This document shows positions 22,743 to 33,516 of a stretch of 64,000 nt of DNA, one piece after another. Both the position numbers and the translations under genes were made by a program. Each line of letters starts with the position of its first letter. Positions within the stretch are counted from its first letter, which is position 1. This stretch comes from Irpex lacteus (Eukaryota; Basidiomycota; Agaricomycetes; Polyporales; Irpicaceae), in NCBI GenBank assembly GCA_001986395.2, contig MQVO02000022.1:480347-544346 (forward strand), read 5' to 3'. The notes beneath the pieces were generated by a model. That model saw nothing but the letters and a program-made list of their open reading frames with translations. It did not search any database and had not been told where the DNA came from.

Positions 22743-24772
22743 CACCAGACGTTGACCGTGTCGTCTCTCAAGGATGAACTCTTGACGGAAGCAAAGAGGG
22801 AGCGAAGGCTCTGCTCGACGCCCAGCGTCCTCGTCTTATTGTACTCCTGCATAAGGCATGTGGCTTATCTCAGCTATTTATGTGCCACCAAGACGGAACC
22901 TACACCCGAAAGATGTGCCCCGGAGTGACGAGTCACGGCTAGAACGGGCGTTTGACGCGTGCCCTATTATCCTGTACTGTTGCTGTGTACCGGAGATGTT
23001 CTATGAGATTATAAGTATCGTAAGTATAACTATCCCGCTACGCATGTGTATAAGAAGAAACTCCGCGAGCCAACACGAGGCAGAAATACACTGCGGGTTG
23101 AATGTCTGCGGAGTCGTACCTGAACATCTACGCAGATGACGCTCCAGACTCCTTTTGCGATGTCTACAGCCGCTTGCCTAGGACATTACTTGCGTTTTCT
23201 TCGCGCACCCACAAGTCAATTCAAGCATTGGTCGTCGCAGACAAGCTCGGTCAGCATATGCATCGCTGCAGCAATCATCCGCAATAAATTCATAACACCA
23301 CACTCACGAGTTTGCTGCGATTCTTTTTTTCACCTAGAGTAATTTCAAAGGATACCAGTCACGCTTAGACATGGGCGACAGAAACGGATAGTGGAAAGAC
23401 ATCTACTTTGGGATTTCCATTGTCTTTGCCATGTCTAGCATGCGTTGCCTGGTTGAGAATCAGGGACATTTGGGTTCGATGGGCGCCGTTGTCCAGGGTT
23501 CAGTTGTGTTCCGTCTGATTTAGCAAAGATTCGGTGGGCTCCTCTGACCGGTGGTCTCCATCCCCACCATGAGTATTGATGGCTCTGGATGAATCCAAGG
23601 ACGATAAACCTGTTATGGTCTAGCAAATGCCTCGGCGGACGTGGCTAACCTGTGTTGTGACGGACAGGGTTCATCCGGCGATGTAGTGGCACACAAACAT
23701 CGTTCCTACGCAATCGCCGGCGATTGCAGCACATGCCAGCGGCATGGTATATACTGGATCTGCAAGTTTGTTAGGATATAGCCATGTAGTGAGAGTTTTT
23801 ACGACATACCATGGGAGAATATCATGCTAGGCGGCTTGGCCCTGCTCACAGCCTATGACACTGCAATCTGCCTCGAGGCGAGTCACGCACTTAAGTGACT
23901 TGAAGGGCGTTCTCTAATTTACCACCATAGGTTGGGGATAACTCCACAGCCTCTGATGCGCACGCTATGAAGCTATGACAAGATTCATACGAAGGTCAAA
24001 GTTTGGTTTGTAGAAAGTAAGGGAGGTGAACATAGTGGTCGCTGTACAAGAGAAGGAGTATTTTCAGGATAGTTACTATCCAAGTTCCACGTGGCATCGT
24101 ATCCTATTGATCATCCAACCCATAGTATAATTCACTAACGCTGCTTCGCAGCTAGACCGCTACCGGCTATTGTTCAGCAAGTAAAGAATACTTGTATCGA
24201 TGCACGGGCGCACATCGCTGCAGGCCTTCGCGCCTTCGGCGCTCCGGCCAGCAGCTTGTGCGCCACTTAGTCAGGAAGCGTCGTGAACGAGCAACGGAAC
24301 GGACAAGTACCCAAAATATTACAGCGGAGCCTGTGGACGAGTATACTGCCTGCGACAACCTCAAAGTGTTTCGTCTTTCGTCAGTACTGAGTGTAGTAAG
24401 TAAGTACCGCAGTACGCACTGCTTCCAAGCTTCGAGGTGAGGTTGAGACAGCAAGCGCGCCAACTAGTCACGTGAAAATCACGCCATTTTCTCGGAAGTC
24501 ACGAGCGTGCAGAATTCAGGTTCGATCCCAACCCCTACAACCCAAAGACCCACTACCCAGATACGAACTTCCTCCACCACTTTGAGGTGTCCTGATAAGA
24601 CCTACGTCTATCCTTGGGCAACTTATGTATGAATTTACTTGCTATGAATGAGTTAGCTCTAAAGCACGTACATTAAGTATGGGTGCCCTCATTCTGCTTA
24701 TGTAATATTCAGACGCCCAATAAAGGTTAGTCTCTACGGCCAGGCGCAGCGACCCCGTGCACCGCGGCATCA
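22743..24772. other. 2-kb intergenic region, no supported gene
   Basis: Between the DUF6533 gene (minus) and ATG12 (plus). Only short frames without motifs; none joins across plausible introns that I could find. Confidence 0.45.
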
Positions 24773-25412
24773 ATGTCTCTGGGCAGTCGACCAAGTGGTG
24801 GACCATCTCGCTCGATACCCTCGGCATGGACGTCCACAGCCGACTCAGCACCTAATATGCAGGAAGCCCTCGAAGCCCTTGAGACTTACAAGAAGAAAGA
24901 CCCTGCCAAAGGTTCGCTCTATCTCTACTGAGCGCAGTCAATGCTGGAACACAGTTGAGCTGCTCAGGCTGACCGTTCGATTGCAGTGGTGGTGCGGTTC
25001 AAGGCTGTTGGAAATGCTCCGATTATGAAGCAGAATCTGTACAAGATCACGGCGTCGAATAGGTTTCAGACTGTCATACAGTTCTTGAGGAAGGAGCTTG
25101 GATGGAAGGCGGGGGATCCTCTGGTACGCCCTCCTTTGCCAGGTGATTGGTTTATGGACGTCTGAGCCTGACATAGTTTACCCAGTTCACTTATATTAAC
25201 CTGGCATTTGCTCCTGCACCCGACGACATTGTTTCGAATTTGTACAAGGTACGCTTTCTACTAAATTGCCTAAATATTGGTCGCTCACCTCTTGTGGCCA
25301 GTCATTTGCTACGGAAGGTCATCTCATAGTAAACTACAGGTGTGTATGTTTGGAATATGGGATGTCTTGCACTCTCTGAGTTTTCTCCAGTACAACAGCT
25401 GCCTGGGGCTAA
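24773..25412 (+). CDS. ATG12: Ubiquitin-like autophagy protein ATG12
   Basis: Ubiquitin-like modifier conjugated to ATG5; the ATG12-ATG5-ATG16 complex promotes ATG8 lipidation in autophagosome formation. Five exons: 24773-24911, 24987-25123, 25186-25248, 25302-25339 and 25391-25412, giving 132 residues, all phases consistent. The core is unmistakable: [78 protein letters not shown]. The C-terminal AWG provides the glycine needed for conjugation without processing. I chose the ATG at 24773 ([14 protein letters not shown]) as the first in the open frame; an internal ATG at 24857 ([15 protein letters not shown]) is also possible. The 3' end faces ATG27, 464 bp away. Confidence 0.93.
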
Positions 25413-25876
25413 TTGTTTCTAAATATATCACTCTTCTCCTGCTGAGCTCGTGGTATGCGTAACGCACTTCCATCTTCGCGACGAAGTGCCCCATAACCTT
25501 GGACAACTGTGTCACGGACCGTTCCCTTTCAGCTTGTGAACTTTGATTCATATTCAGTACTCTGCCCCTCTATACGGCATTCCGGATTGCATCCCTCCTA
25601 TCTCACGCACATTACATCATTGCACCTCCCATGGTTAGAGCACGATTCAGGTATTCCACGGATCAGATTGCTCTAATGGTTGATATTGAGTATTCTACAG
25701 TTTAGTTATCGTTCTATAGAGAGAATCGTATACAAGAGGATGTTCTACAGCAAACTAGCAAATCGTACAAGAAGGAAGTGGGACGACACAGAAGAGTATA
25801 CCTGAGCAGGTCAATATATGAATGCAGTGGAAATGAGGTATCAGGGCATGCTGAACAAGGTTTGTTGAGGATGGCT
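25413..25876. other. Convergent intergenic region ATG12/ATG27
   Basis: 464 bp between the two convergent stop codons. No gene seen; both 3' UTRs must fit here or overlap. Confidence 0.5.
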
Positions 25877-27244
25877 TCAAGCTGATCCATATGTAATAAT
25901 CCCACCCTTGCGTGGGGATGGTTTCAAAGGGATGCCCTCTTCGTCATCGATGAGGAAACGTCCGGCATCATCGCCATTGACAAACATAGGATCGTCCTCA
26001 TCGAGGTCAATCTCCTCACGCGCCCATCGCACGAGCACGCTCTCTCCCACTCTGAACTGAAGAGATGGATGTCTTTTGAGGAACCTTGACACGATCCGGC
26101 GGAAAATCCGAGGTGGGAAATAAATGAGGTACGCTATCACTGCCGTCGTGAATCTGGAGATGGATGAGAGTCAGCTGTGTTAAGCACCTACAAGAAAACC
26201 CTCACGTTGTGATAGCGATGAGCATCCAGATCGCTCGACCAGAACGGCCATATAGCGAGGGATCTATCAACTCTTCTTCCGAGTCTCCACCAGAATTGTC
26301 GGGAGCACTTGGGCCATCCGAGGGCCCGACGATTTTCCTTGGGCACAGGCATGAGGGCTTCTCCAGGAGAATATATGCTCCCCATTGTACGCCCAGAGGA
26401 ACTTCAGTGCTTGCTATAGTACAAACTGTAAATTAGGAGCATGACTCTGGGAGTAGCTGCCATGCTAGACGTACTTTATCATGGTCCTTATCGCAAACAA
26501 AGTGGAAAGTTGCGAACTGCCTTTGGGACACATAGTATCCGCCGTTCAGAGTGATCTTAAGTGTATCTAGTTTCACCAAAATTTTAGTCAAGTCTGTTAG
26601 CGGAGATGTTTTATGATTGAACTGACCTTCAGTGGCATTCCACAAGCGAACCATCTGCGCCTGGATATTCAAGCCAGGGGTGTAGCGACCACGCTGAATG
26701 TAAGGCTTGCTCTCCTCGCCAGATAAAGAGCCGGCCACAGGGATTGTGTTCAGAATCCTTGCTTGCTTGTATGTCTCCCCGTTGTAACGAGAGTATGCTA
26801 TGCCAAACAAACCGCAGTGTCCGTCAGTATGCGACCACACATCAGAGATACTTACTTTACTCACTGGTCAAGCAGATCGTCGTCCCATCCGGACACTAGC
26901 CGCATGCGAGTATGTATCAGAACATCCCACAGAGAGATTGATGGCTGGTTCACCCTTCAGGCTCACCTGTCGATTTGCACTCAAGCTCTCGTTCTTTGGC
27001 AGCTTCCCGTCGACTTTGATCCAATAACGGCCTGTCAGAATGCTGGCGGGGTCTGTCTCTCATATCTGACCACCCAGCCACTATCTTTACGTCCACTGAG
27101 TAGAGGACATAGGTCATAGGAGTTCCCATCCACCGTGAACCGGCACTGCTCGATGAGAGAGTCCAACCCTACCGCCTCGCCCCCGTACGCGGTCCTAATG
27201 AGGCTTAGGAAAATGACCGCGCAAATCCTAAAGAATAGCGACAT
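25877..27244 (-). CDS. ATG27: ATG27-like type I membrane protein with MRH domain, two frameshifts
   Basis: Atg27 is a type I transmembrane protein that cycles among Golgi, endosome and vacuole and supports Atg9 trafficking. ATG at 27244 with signal peptide MSLFFRICAVIFLSLIRTAYG. The luminal mannose-6-phosphate-receptor-homology region follows: CRFTVDGNSYDLCPLLSG, CPDGTTICLT, IPVAGSL, ATFHFVCDKDHDK, FLWAYNGEHIFSWRSPHAC. Then an acidic Ser-rich stretch (SGGDSEEELIDPSLYG), a TM segment (IWMLIAITTFTTAVIAYLIY) and a basic-then-acidic cytosolic tail (REEIDLDEDDPMF) ending GGIITYGSA, which carries a YxxA-like terminus. Two single-base deletions break the frame: near 27044-27050 (after QTPP) and in the C-run at about 26322-26324 (after SSGP). 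An upstream in-frame Met at 27292 would lengthen the leader; 27244 gives the better signal peptide. Confidence 0.82.
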
Positions 27245-27816
27245 GGTGGTAAGACTGAGGGAGCACGAGGCTGGTATCAAGGAGGACTCCAACTCTTACT
27301 CACTATTTGAACTATCTGACTTCGCAGCACGACTCAGCGAACCGTGTGTACTAATGGAGCCAATAACGCGCATAGACGCCTGGCTGCGTACCCAATGACT
27401 GCAAAGTAGCGCTTAGGCCCGCCATGATATCAGCTCCCGACGTTTACTCCCGACAATTACTGATTCAGGCAATTTCGTCGCAGTTCAGTATCTACAATTC
27501 GTCATATGGTGGCCTAGACTACAAAACCTACAAACAGGTAAAGTACGGAGTGATGTTGATAGTTTACATTGGCAATGATAGTGTTACAGGGAGCTGTGCT
27601 GCGATCTCGAAGCTGTTGTTGTTGACTACGTGAGCCATGTTCCATGTCTTCTAAAACATAGGTGTACAGAGAAAACGTTGTGGGATATTAAAATACGAAG
27701 AGAACCTGCTGGATGCCTGATCATGAGAAGCCCAAAGTATCCATCATAGTGAGTACTGTCGGCGTATGCCGGAGGAAATCCAATTGTTGTTACACGGCCA
27801 GAGCGACGAGCGACGG
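27245..27816. other. Intergenic
   Basis: Upstream of ATG27 and downstream of the NYN-domain gene stop. No supported feature. Confidence 0.5.
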
Positions 27817-29665
27817 TTACAGTTCCAGAAGGTCAACGGCGAAGCGATCCAGCATATGAATCTCAAATCGTTTGTTTGTGCCGAACTCGCGCTTCCACAT
27901 CTTGCTTAGACCGCCTTCCCAGGCGTACAGCTCCACCCGCCAGCCTTTCTTCAGCGCTAGCTTAACACAGCCGAGGAAACCGTCTTCGTTGAATTGGCCA
28001 ACGTTCCCGTCCCCAGTTGCCAATACGATTGTAGAGTTCGCAGGGACTTCGTCTGTGCTGGCAAGAGCCTGATGCAGCTTAAGTTGCAGAAGTTCATCGA
28101 CGCCCTGCTCGCGCATCCGTGTACGACTGTTGGCATTGCTGGTATATTTGAGTCAGAGACTGGCGAAGCCCCATTGCGCCGGACAGAGTTCGGGATAGCG
28201 GTGTTGCCAGTACCAAGAGAGGCTCCTCGCGAGTGACCTTTCACAAACGCCGGTCCACCAGACCTACGCTTGCTTTGCACTTGCGGTGTCCGGTCTGGAC
28301 TGCTGGACGAATACTGCCTATCAGCACCGTCCCCAGCGTCAGGTACTCGTTGTAGTATGTGAACTTCGTATCCCAGTTGCTCTGCAGAATCGACTGGCTG
28401 AACCAGAGGTGATGAGGTGGCCAGCACTCGTCGTGTGACAGGTCGCCCCCGTTCGAGAATGAGGGCCAAAGCCGCGTAGGATAGTTGCTTTGCCTTGCGG
28501 CTCATCCGATGCATATGTCGCTTTAGGTGGACAAGGAACCCGATGAGAATATTAGAACTGAATGGTCTTGTCAGATTTCATTTCAGAGAGTAACTCGTGG
28601 GATACGCACTAATCGATGAAGACGTGCACCAACGTGTCCTTGGCACGTGGCACAGGACCCCGTGGGTCAACAAAGTCGTCTGCGTCGGGCTGATCATCTG
28701 AAAGCACCGCAGCCAGTGATGCAGCGTCCTTAGGGAACAGCATTCGCAGTTTGTGGGCCAGGTTACGTAGTTGCAATACGCGCGGGTCGATAGGCATCGA
28801 AACAGTGAGGCGGAGGGAAGGGGTAGAATGACTGTGGTGCATGGTTAGACGGCTCTCGCGCTCCTTCTGTTTCTCCCGTCGTTGCGCTCGGCCGACTCTT
28901 GTAGCATCGGGTGGGGGGAAGCCGGGGTAGATTCATAGTAGTGCATGGGCTCACGGACATCCGACGAATCAGTGGTATCTTCTTCTTCATCCTCTTCATC
29001 GTTAGTGGTATCTACCTCCCCTGTTGCCTCCGCCGATCCATTGCCAGCAGCAGATCGGCGGACCTGGATGGAATGGGAGCGGTTCCTCTTTCTGCGACGT
29101 CTACGCCGTGGTTGGCCAGCGGCATGTCTCCAAGTGTCGTCAGAAGTAGCGTTGGAGCTGTGTTCTCGGGCAATCGATCCAGCGGTGGGAAGTTGTGCAG
29201 CAAACTTGGCGCGCTCAGCGGCCAGAAAGTCCAATGCACCTGCGAGTCCTAGTGAGGGCTGATCCTCGTCTTCTAGAGGATCCGTAGTGGTATCTGGGTG
29301 GTCATCACTTTCGTCAAGATAGTCTGCAATGGTGCGCTGCGCCCAGACAGTCGTGTTGCCAGGCGCCTCCGAGTCATAGTCGGAAAGGAGGAAGGTAGAA
29401 GTGGGTGTGCGTGCGGATTCGTCGCTGTCCAGTTGAAGCTGATTGCCGACAATGATTCTTGGGTTGTGGAATGTATTCAAAGCACGAAACACAGTCGTAA
29501 AAGCACCAAGGTCAGGTGCATCTACAGTCATGTTAACTCGGCAATCTTATCTGGCGTCGAAGTCGACTACGCACCGTCAGATGTAGCACCGCTTGTGGTC
29601 GAGTAGGTTGAGAAAGGACTGAAAGGCGGGGGCGAGAGAGTAGAATCCGAAATAGTTCTTGACAT
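27817..29665 (-). CDS. NYN-domain (PIN-like RNase fold) protein, two frameshifts
   Basis: Three exons, 29665-29575, 29521-28610 and 28557-27817, about 581 residues once two missing bases are allowed for. The first two thirds are low-complexity and acidic/basic (QPRRRRRRKRNRSHS, TTNDEEDEEEDTTDSSD), then MPIDPRVLQLRNLAHKLRML. The NYN domain begins LVHVFIDYSNILIGFLVHLK, where the Asp after FI and the Asn are the expected metal-binding/active-site positions. It resumes with RVLATSSPLVQPVDSAEQLG, REQGVDELLQLKLHQAL, TIVLATGDGNVGQFNEDGFL (catalytic GDGN) and LKKGWRVELYAWEGGLSKMW. One base is missing in the C-rich run near 28908-28918 and another near 28128-28140. NYN proteins are predicted nucleases or RNA-processing factors; the target here is unknown. 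Confidence 0.8.
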
Positions 29666-30055
29666 TATGGCTTAAAATAAGGGGCTATGAAGTGGAAAGG
29701 GAGCGGTCGTCCATGCACGTCGTGGTTTCTGAGCAAGTGGCGGGGTCGCCCATTCCGGAGTCAGGTAAGCCCAATGTAGGCCGGTCACGGTCACGCTTCC
29801 ATTTAGACTCGTCCCTTACTGTGGCAGGTTGGCTGTTCTGGTATGACTCTCGTCTACCAATGCAACCACTTATGGTATATTCATAGTCACATCCTTAGTA
29901 TGGCGCTGCCTACGAATGCGTAGAAGTACAGTAACACACTGAACAGTGGATGGCCACAGTCTGCGTGACTCTGTCACATAGTCACATCGATATATGTAGT
30001 GACACTCTGCGTACGGAGCCGTAGTGTTGCGACTTGTTCCAGGACCACATCCTTC
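29666..30055. other. Divergent intergenic region
   Basis: 390 bp between the NYN gene (minus) and the F-box/LRR-like gene (plus). No gene seen. Confidence 0.5.
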
Positions 30056-31585
30056 ATGGCAAGCCCACGTCGAAAGCAATCCGTAGTGAAGAGGAAGGCT
30101 CCCCCGTCACCAGGAAAGATTTCCAAGTTCGTTGTATTAGCCACGGCCATGATTTCCCATGAATCGCACTAATCATCGTCCAGTCTTCCTGTGTCGCACT
30201 GGACGACATGCACCTTCACGTTTATCTCCCCACGTCCTGGGAACGACAGTAAACCGACTTCTCAAATCAACCACATAAAGCCGGTATACCTGCCTCAGGA
30301 GCTCGTCGACTATGTCCTTGACTTTCTTCACGACGACGCTTGCTCCCTTATACAGTGCTCCTTAGTCTCCCATTCGTTCGTTCCCGGCAGTCGTTTTCAT
30401 CTTTTCGGAACATTTCACGTCAAGGACGACCAGACATTGTGTGGCCTGCTCGATGCATCCCCAAGCGCGACGGCGCGTCATGCCATTCGCACGCTGCGTC
30501 TGGGGACCGCGTCCGTGCTGTCCAAGACGTCACCTCTCAAGGTCTCGTTCTCTTCGCTTGAGAATCTGACTGCACACTTGCCAGCCTTGTCCAATCTTCA
30601 TATGCTCAATATTTCTATCGATTTTGCGAGGTCATCGCAAGTCTCATCCGCATCGACCTCGGAAACGCGGTCCGCCAAGGCCATCCGATACCTTTGGCTC
30701 TACAAGGTAGTCGAGGCAAGCACGCGACGACCACTTCATCCGCACGAATTCTTTCCCCTTCTTCGTTTATTCTCTGGAATAGAGACTTTAAACTACTCCT
30801 GTGGCTTCGAGAAGCGACCATCGTTCATCACCGCGGAAGAAAGCGCGGTCGAACACGAAGAGACGTTCTCCCCCTTAAATGTTCAGTCTTTGAGGTTCTG
30901 CAGCTCTCCGGTTGCGTCTCCTCTGATGCAAGCTCTGCGCAGAGCATCCGCGGCGCAAACACTACGGTCAGTCGAAGTCTGCGCCAGGACCGCGAAACGC
31001 TTGTTGCTCTCGGAGAGCTTTTACACAGTGTCAGACTCCACATCACTGAGCTTACCGTGGATTGTCGCAGAAGAAACGCACTGCACATCCTCAGAGACGG
31101 TAAGACTACGTCACGCACACAAGTGAGATACTAACTTGTGGCCTCGTCCAGCCAACATCATGATACAGGCACTAAACCTTTCGCACAACCTCCAAGGCGC
31201 ATCAACACTTCGCGCAGTCAACTTCAAGCTCCACATGAGTCACGACGATATTCCGCTGCTTGAGTGGCACTGGCGATTCATACTCGGGCTCATAAACGAA
31301 GTCGCGAAAGTCGCGCCGAATATCGTCTCATGTGCTTTTACTGTGACGCTAGCAGGTTATTATCCCCTCAAGACTCTTGAGGCAGCCAACTGGCAGACTC
31401 TGGACAAGGCCTTAAAGCAACTTCCGAATTTACGGAGTATACGTATCGGTGCCAGCAATAGTTCACCATTCGACTGGAGTAAGGCAGATCAGAAGAAGAC
31501 GAACAAGGCGTTGCACGATGTTTTTGCTAGTATGTTACCGGACTGGAAGGCGAAGGGCGTGCTTTCTCCTCTGGAACATCAGTGA
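30056..31585 (+). CDS. F-box/LRR-like protein, one frameshift
   Basis: Three exons, 30056-30126, 30184-31099 and 31152-31585. The first exon (MASPRRKQSVVKRKAPPSPG) supplies an ATG that the longer middle frame lacks. The F-box-like motif is LPQELVDYVLDFLHDDACSL followed by QCSLVSHSFVPGSRFHLFGT, then leucine-rich elements (IRTLRLGTASVL, FSSLENLTAHLPALSNLHML, TLRSVEVC, LHITELTVDC, IMIQALNLSHNLQGASTLRA, LPNLRSIRIGASNSSPF). This is typical of large basidiomycete F-box families, presumably SCF substrate adaptors. A single base appears to be missing near 30984-30993: the frame changes between SVEVCAR and RETLVALGELLHSVR. With that base the exon phases all agree. Confidence 0.75.
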
Positions 31586-31975
31586 CTGAGGTTGTACGTC
31601 CATAAACCTGCATGACGCCACAGTGCCTTCAAACGTGACTATTTCAGCAGGTGTTGACGGGCCGCTGATGGACTTTCTGGTTAGAATCGCTATTCCACCG
31701 TGACCTACCTTTAGCGTGCGTAACTGTCGGCGGTCTGCAAGCTTTTGCTGATTTACTCATCGGGTATCCCTACCCCTAGCCCGACCAATGTGTGGATAAG
31801 AAGATTTTAGAATGTACACTCGTTATCCGACACCAAGTCGCTGTGCAATAGTGGGAAAGGTTTATTTGGATGGAGATATTACATCACATTACTGGTTTCG
31901 AGTATTGCATCGTTCTCTTTCTTCTATCTTACAGATTTCAATACGTAACTTGCGCGGACAGACATAAACAGTGTA
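31586..31975. other. Convergent intergenic region
   Basis: Between the stop of the F-box/LRR-like gene and the likely end of the FtsJ-like gene. Nothing recognised. Confidence 0.4.
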
Positions 31976-33516
31976 CTATATAACTCGACGACGGGAATGC
32001 ATCAAATGGATCTCGTACGATATAACCTGTCGATGATACCGGAGCTTTACACTGTGGTGAAAGACAAAGGAAACAGTCGTACGTGACCATCGGTTAATGA
32101 GAATCTTGGACCCTGGTTCGCGAACCCGATGCATACGGGGTTCTATCAATGTTTGCAACGCCCATTGTCGTGCGCCAGTTACCTTGGCTTGGGTCTCGTA
32201 GATCCCTTTTCGACTTGGTTTGAACAGTGCCGCGCCTTCCTTGACCTATACGAGTGTATGGAACGCACTCAGTCACTTCCTCGCACAGCGTTCCAGTAAC
32301 AACGAACAGTAGCTTACCAGATTGGCGGATACCGCGGCAATAAAATTTATAGATACTGTCGTATTGAGCCTTCCATATGGGTTCGAGGAGTTCCAGGAAG
32401 AACTCCCCCTCGTCTCGAATAAGATCTTCATATGTCATGTCAAGCGGATAGAGGTAGCAGGTCGCATCCGTGTCGCAATGATCGCCCCTTCGTACTTCAA
32501 GTTCGCACTCGTCTGTTCTCCCTTGAGATCCCAGCAACTCCGTATTGGATGCAAATTGTCTTGCATCCCCTGGTTCTCGAGAGTCTCCCGTATCTTGTCG
32601 AGAGCACGCTGGACTTTTGCGATAAAGGCCGTCTTCTCGTCGGGCGTTGCACAAAAATGTGTACAGATGAGATAGCACGACGACCTCTCTTGATGTAAGT
32701 TCTTTCCCTTGCCTGCTTCAATATTACGGAAGCAACGTCGGGGAACCGCGACAACTTCCATGATCCATGCGAATGGCTTCGAGTTGACAAGAATTACGAC
32801 GCTGCCGCCATCGCTGATGTTCACGAGCATGACAAGGAGTTCGCTTAACACCAAGTGAATACGCTGTACGGGTTGTATGTCGAGGCAGGTAGGGAACGCG
32901 CATCCGAGAACCAGATCAAATGGTTCTGGGCCGAGAATAAACTTGTCTGGGGGAAATTGAGTGAGATGCGGTAAGCAACAGTCGTTACATAGTTACTCAC
33001 CAGTATTCATAGCAAGCTGAGAAATATCCTGGAAGAGTAGTTTGTACCTTTCACTCTCCAATAAAGTACCTGCGGTCGTCATCGGCCAACTCGCTGTCTC
33101 GTCTAGCAAAGTGACTCCGACACCTGTAGCATCCGGATTATTGAGTAGAAGCCAGTTTGAAAAGCCTCCAGGTGAGCACCCAAGGTCAAGGAAGCGCTTG
33201 ACCTTGTCGGACCCAAATGGGAGGTCCATTGCTTCGTTCATAGACTGGAATGCATCACTATACTTCTGGGAGTGCGCTCCTGCCTTATTGCCCGGGTAAG
33301 TGGTTGATTTTATTCGCCGGAAGCGCTCCTCAGTGGTAGGATGGCCAGCGTAGAGTTCTTTGATATAGAGAAGTCGCACGAGCGTAGGCGAACGATTGAG
33401 CAGAAGTGTGTGCCCTAGAGGAGTGTATTTTCGCATGGTATACCGTCGAATTCCATAAGCTTCTCAAGCTCCTCAATGGAGCGTGGTTGAATCTGCTGCG
33501 CAGTGGTACTAGTCAT
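31976..33516 (-). CDS. FtsJ-like (RrmJ-type) SAM methyltransferase-domain protein, frameshifted, 3' end uncertain
   Basis: Rossmann-fold methyltransferase of the family that includes rRNA/tRNA/cap 2'-O-methyltransferases. Exon 1 is 33516-33001 (ATG then TSTTAQQIQPRSIEELEKLM) and carries the SAM motif KRFLDLGCSPGGFSNWLLLN. Exon 2 begins at 32946 and continues FDLVLGCAFPTCLDIQPVQR, LVLSELLVMLVNISDGGSVV, ILVNSKPFAWIMEVVA, ERSSCYLICTHF, then the tail LDMTYEDLIRDEGEFFLELL and IWKAQYDSIYKFY. Single-base gaps are needed near 33414-33424 (a TAG otherwise stops the N-terminus) and near 32449-32458. Downstream, a frame reading VKEGAALFKPSRKGIYETQA looks like its last exon, but I could not join it in phase. 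The 3' boundary (31976) is therefore tentative. A K-D-K-E tetrad could not be verified, so RNA target and activity are open. Confidence 0.68.

Noticed and set aside
24520..24545. GGTTCGATCCC, resembling a tRNA T-arm/B box
   Set aside because: No pairing T-stem, no A box at the right distance and no acceptor stem could be found. The GGTTCGAGTCTC on the minus strand near 20630 fails the same way.
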